From Clostridia bacterium (lineage in GTDB: Bacteria; Bacillota; Clostridia; Oscillospirales; Acutalibacteraceae): a DNA stretch of 16,327 nt. The stretch lies in assembly GCA_017442445.1 (NCBI GenBank), contig JAFRZS010000208.1:1-16327 (forward strand), in the 5' to 3' direction. The notes beneath the pieces are model-generated. The model saw only the letters and a program-made list of their open reading frames with translations. It had not been told where the DNA came from and did no database searches. Made by a program: the position numbers and the translations under genes. Positions 14,508 to 16,327 of this stretch are shown here, piece by piece (position 1 is the stretch's first letter; every line of letters begins with the position of its first letter).

Positions 14508-15371
14508 GTGGTTATTAAGATAAAAAAGCTTCACATATTTATTATTGCGCTTATCACTTTACTGATTACATTCAGTGCAGAATTTACACCCGATTCAATC
14601 ATAACATCGTACAGTCCGTCTGAAATAAAATTACCGATTGTTATGTATCATCAGATTTCAAAATCCGACAAAAATCTCGGCGATTATGTTTTGTCCTATG
14701 AAACACTCGAAAGTGATCTTGCATATTTAAAAAACGAAGGATATACGGCAATCACAACAGAAGATCTTATAAACTTTTTCCATAACGGCTCAGACTTGCC
14801 CGAAAAGTGTGTTATGCTCACTTTTGATGACGGATTTGAAAGTGTAAATCAATATGTACTGCCGCTTTTAAAAAAATACGATATGAAGGCGGTTGCATCT
14901 GTTGTGGGTTCGTTTGCCGATGCTTTCACACAGGCACCTGATAACAATGTAAAATATGCCTATATGAATTGGGATACCATAGCTGAACTCGTTAAATCGC
15001 CCTATGTTGAGATACAAAATCACACCTATGATATGCACAAAAGAACTGCTGACCGAAACGGAGTAAAAATAAAAAAAGATGAAACAGTTGATGCTTTCAG
15101 GGCGATTCTTTCAGACGACCTTTTAAAATTCCAGAATAAAATGAAAGATATCACAGGCTACACTCCGACAGCCTTCACCTACCCTTACGGTACGGTTTCT
15201 GATGAGGGTGAAGCCATCATAAAAGAACTCGGTTTCAAAGCCGCTTTCACCTGTCAGGAAAAAATCAATATTTTATCAAGGGATAATCCCGAAAAACTTT
15301 TCCGTCTTAATCGTTTTAACCGTCCCGAATATGTTTCAACGGAAGCATTTTTTGAAAGAATTACAATATAG
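14508..15371 (+). CDS. Membrane-anchored CE4 polysaccharide deacetylase (PgaB/IcaB-like)
   Basis: 287-residue carbohydrate esterase family 4 protein. Residues 6-24 (KKLHIFIIALITLLITFSA) form a signal anchor, placing the enzyme outside the membrane, where it would remove N- or O-acetyl groups from a polysaccharide. LPIVMYHQI opens the NodB domain; VMLTFDDGF gives the base and metal Asp (D107, D108); NHTYDMH gives H172 and H177, with the five-residue spacing of PgaB/IcaB enzymes rather than the HxxxH of classical CE4; TYPYG is the third motif. This points to poly-N-acetylglucosamine or a similar polymer, but synthase genes are absent from the window. The start is GTG at 14508, four bases after GAGGTGG. 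It diverges from the acyltransferase gene. Confidence 0.88.
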   Translation: MVIKIKKLHIFIIALITLLITFSAEFTPDSIITSYSPSEIKLPIVMYHQISKSDKNLGDYVLSYETLESDLAYLKNEGYTAITTEDLINFFHNGSDLPEKCVMLTFDDGFESVNQYVLPLLKKYDMKAVASVVGSFADAFTQAPDNNVKYAYMNWDTIAELVKSPYVEIQNHTYDMHKRTADRNGVKIKKDETVDAFRAILSDDLLKFQNKMKDITGYTPTAFTYPYGTVSDEGEAIIKELGFKAAFTCQEKINILSRDNPEKLFRLNRFNRPEYVSTEAFFERITI

Positions 15372-15397
15372 TGTTTTGCTATATACTTTATTTGTTT
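15366..15397 (+). terminator. Weak candidate terminator after the CE4 gene
   Basis: ATATAG (15366-15371, containing the stop codon) can pair with CTATAT (15379-15384) around a seven-base loop, followed by T-rich ACTTTATTTGTTT. The stem is short and almost all A-T, so efficiency would be low. Confidence 0.3.
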
Positions 15398-15413
15398 AAT
15401 TTGCTGATTTCAA

Positions 15414-15442
15414 TTGACAAAAATATTGTCGTTTAGTATAAT
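15414..15442 (+). promoter_or_regulatory. Exact-consensus sigma-A promoter of the ChbG-type gene
   Basis: TTGACA (15414-15419) and TATAAT (15437-15442) at the optimal 17-base spacing, with no mismatch. The start would be near 15449, giving a leader of about 44 bases that holds AAAAAGGAG before the ATG at 15493. Confidence 0.85.
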
Positions 15443-15492
15443 AATATGAATAAAATTACTCAAATTTTAATATAAAAAGGAGAACTAAAAAA

Positions 15493-16327
15493 ATGGACAA
15501 GTATTTAATTATCAATGCCGACGATTTCGGTATGTGTAAAGCAGGAAACATCGCTACTCAGCAGCTTCTTGAATGCGGCGGTGTTACATCAGCAACAATC
15601 ATGACACCTTGCGGCTGGGCTTTGGAAGCAATCAGATATGCTATCGCTCACCCTGAGTTTGCAATCGGCGTTCATCTTACAACTACAAGCGAATGGAAAA
15701 ACTACCGTTGGCGCCCCATCGCAGACGGCACACCGTCTCTCAGAGATGAAGAAGGCTATATGTGGCATGAGTCAGATCAGTTTGAAGAACACGCTGACCT
15801 TGAAGAAGCAAAGAAAGAGCTCAGAGCTCAGATTGACTTTGTTAAGAAAATCGGTCTTGAACCCTCTCACATTGATAACCACATGGGTTCAATGTACGGT
15901 ATTGAAACAGGCAGAGACGAATTACTTGAAGAAGTACTCAAGATTGCTGCTGAATACAAACTTCCTTTCAGACTTCCTTCAAAGTTCAACGACAGTCAGA
16001 TAAACAACTCAACATTCGGTATTAAAATTCCTCTTGCTCTTCTTCAGATGGTATTGGCTCAGATGGGCGAACTTGCAAGAGAAAACAATGTTGTTATCCT
16101 TGATTATCTCATGGCTCACGAAACAAAGAGTCCCCAGGGCGATTCATTTGAACAGTATCAGGAATATATGATGAACCACATTTCAACTATCCCCGAAGGT
16201 TTCTCTGAAATGTATATCCACCCTGCAATTGAGTCTGATGAAATCAAGGGCATTTCAAATGCTTGGAGATACAGAGTATGGGAACACAAAATTTTCATGG
16301 ATCCCAAAACACGTCAGCACATTGACA
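15493..16327 (+). CDS. ChbG/HpnK (YdjC) family carbohydrate deacetylase, C-terminus cut by window edge
   Basis: The 278 codons present read without a stop to the end of the window. The family (about 250-310 residues) is metal-dependent and removes acetyl groups from small N-acetylated sugars: ChbG acts on chitobiose-type oligosaccharides, HpnK on a hopanoid sugar. IINADDFGMC (D10, D11) opens the protein, followed by FAIGVHLTTT (H61) and PSHIDNHMGSMYG (H126, H130), the expected metal-binding set. No signal peptide, so cytoplasmic. A GGAG ribosome site lies about ten bases before the ATG, and a perfect promoter lies upstream, pointing to high expression; many codons end in C, which fits, but I did not count them. 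A GlcNAc-containing substrate, feeding the NagA/NagB route, is plausible inference. Confidence 0.9.
   Translation, partial: MDKYLIINADDFGMCKAGNIATQQLLECGGVTSATIMTPCGWALEAIRYAIAHPEFAIGVHLTTTSEWKNYRWRPIADGTPSLRDEEGYMWHESDQFEEHADLEEAKKELRAQIDFVKKIGLEPSHIDNHMGSMYGIETGRDELLEEVLKIAAEYKLPFRLPSKFNDSQINNSTFGIKIPLALLQMVLAQMGELARENNVVILDYLMAHETKSPQGDSFEQYQEYMMNHISTIPEGFSEMYIHPAIESDEIKGISNAWRYRVWEHKIFMDPKTRQHID

Overview
The window looks like chromosomal core DNA from a low-GC Gram-positive bacterium, most likely a gut-type Clostridia (Oscillospiraceae/Ruminococcaceae-like). That assignment is inference from A+T-rich sequence, purine-rich ribosome binding sites, several near-consensus sigma-A promoters, and gene content: an mltG-U32 pair like the Bacillus yrrL-yrrO neighbourhood, a cytoplasmic GH95 fucosidase and ChbG/NagA/NagB-type amino-sugar enzymes. 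TAA, TAG and TGA all act as stops, so the genetic code is ordinary. I see no phage, transposon, CRISPR, tRNA or rRNA signature, and no gene-free stretch longer than about 160 bases.

Left part (1-7211, minus strand): eight genes packed head to tail with overlaps or gaps of a few bases. In transcription order they are a DUF2156 protein, a GNAT acetyltransferase, a DJ-1/PfpI protein, 5-formyl-THF cyclo-ligase, the endolytic murein transglycosylase MltG, a U32 protein of the tRNA-hydroxylation (TrhP) type, NagB-type deaminase and NagA deacetylase (cut by the window edge). One extended -10 promoter at about 7246-7254 could drive the whole set. NagA and NagB would turn GlcNAc-6-phosphate into fructose-6-phosphate, and MltG trims nascent peptidoglycan, so cell-wall metabolism is the one plausible theme. 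The rest is housekeeping.

Middle (7335-12383): lipoate-protein ligase (plus strand) runs tail to tail, with an 18-base overlap, into a two-gene minus-strand unit: GH95 alpha-L-fucosidase followed by a HAD-family phosphatase. The GH95 gene shares a short divergent promoter region with a beta-lactamase-fold serine hydrolase (plus strand). An inverted repeat lies between the two back-to-back promoters and could be an operator.

Right part (12384-16327): a terminator pair separates the serine hydrolase from yebC (minus strand). Upstream of yebC is a membrane acyltransferase (family 3), which diverges from a membrane-anchored CE4 polysaccharide deacetylase. Last comes a ChbG/HpnK-type carbohydrate deacetylase, cut by the window edge, behind an exact-consensus promoter (TTGACA-17-TATAAT).

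Overall the window is rich in amino-sugar and acyl-group chemistry (NagA, NagB, CE4, ChbG, acyltransferase 3, GH95, an esterase-like hydrolase). All genes fall into known families. I found no convincing undescribed system; the best leads are the uncharacterised DUF2156-GNAT pair, the substituted NagB active site and the regulatory structure between the divergent genes.
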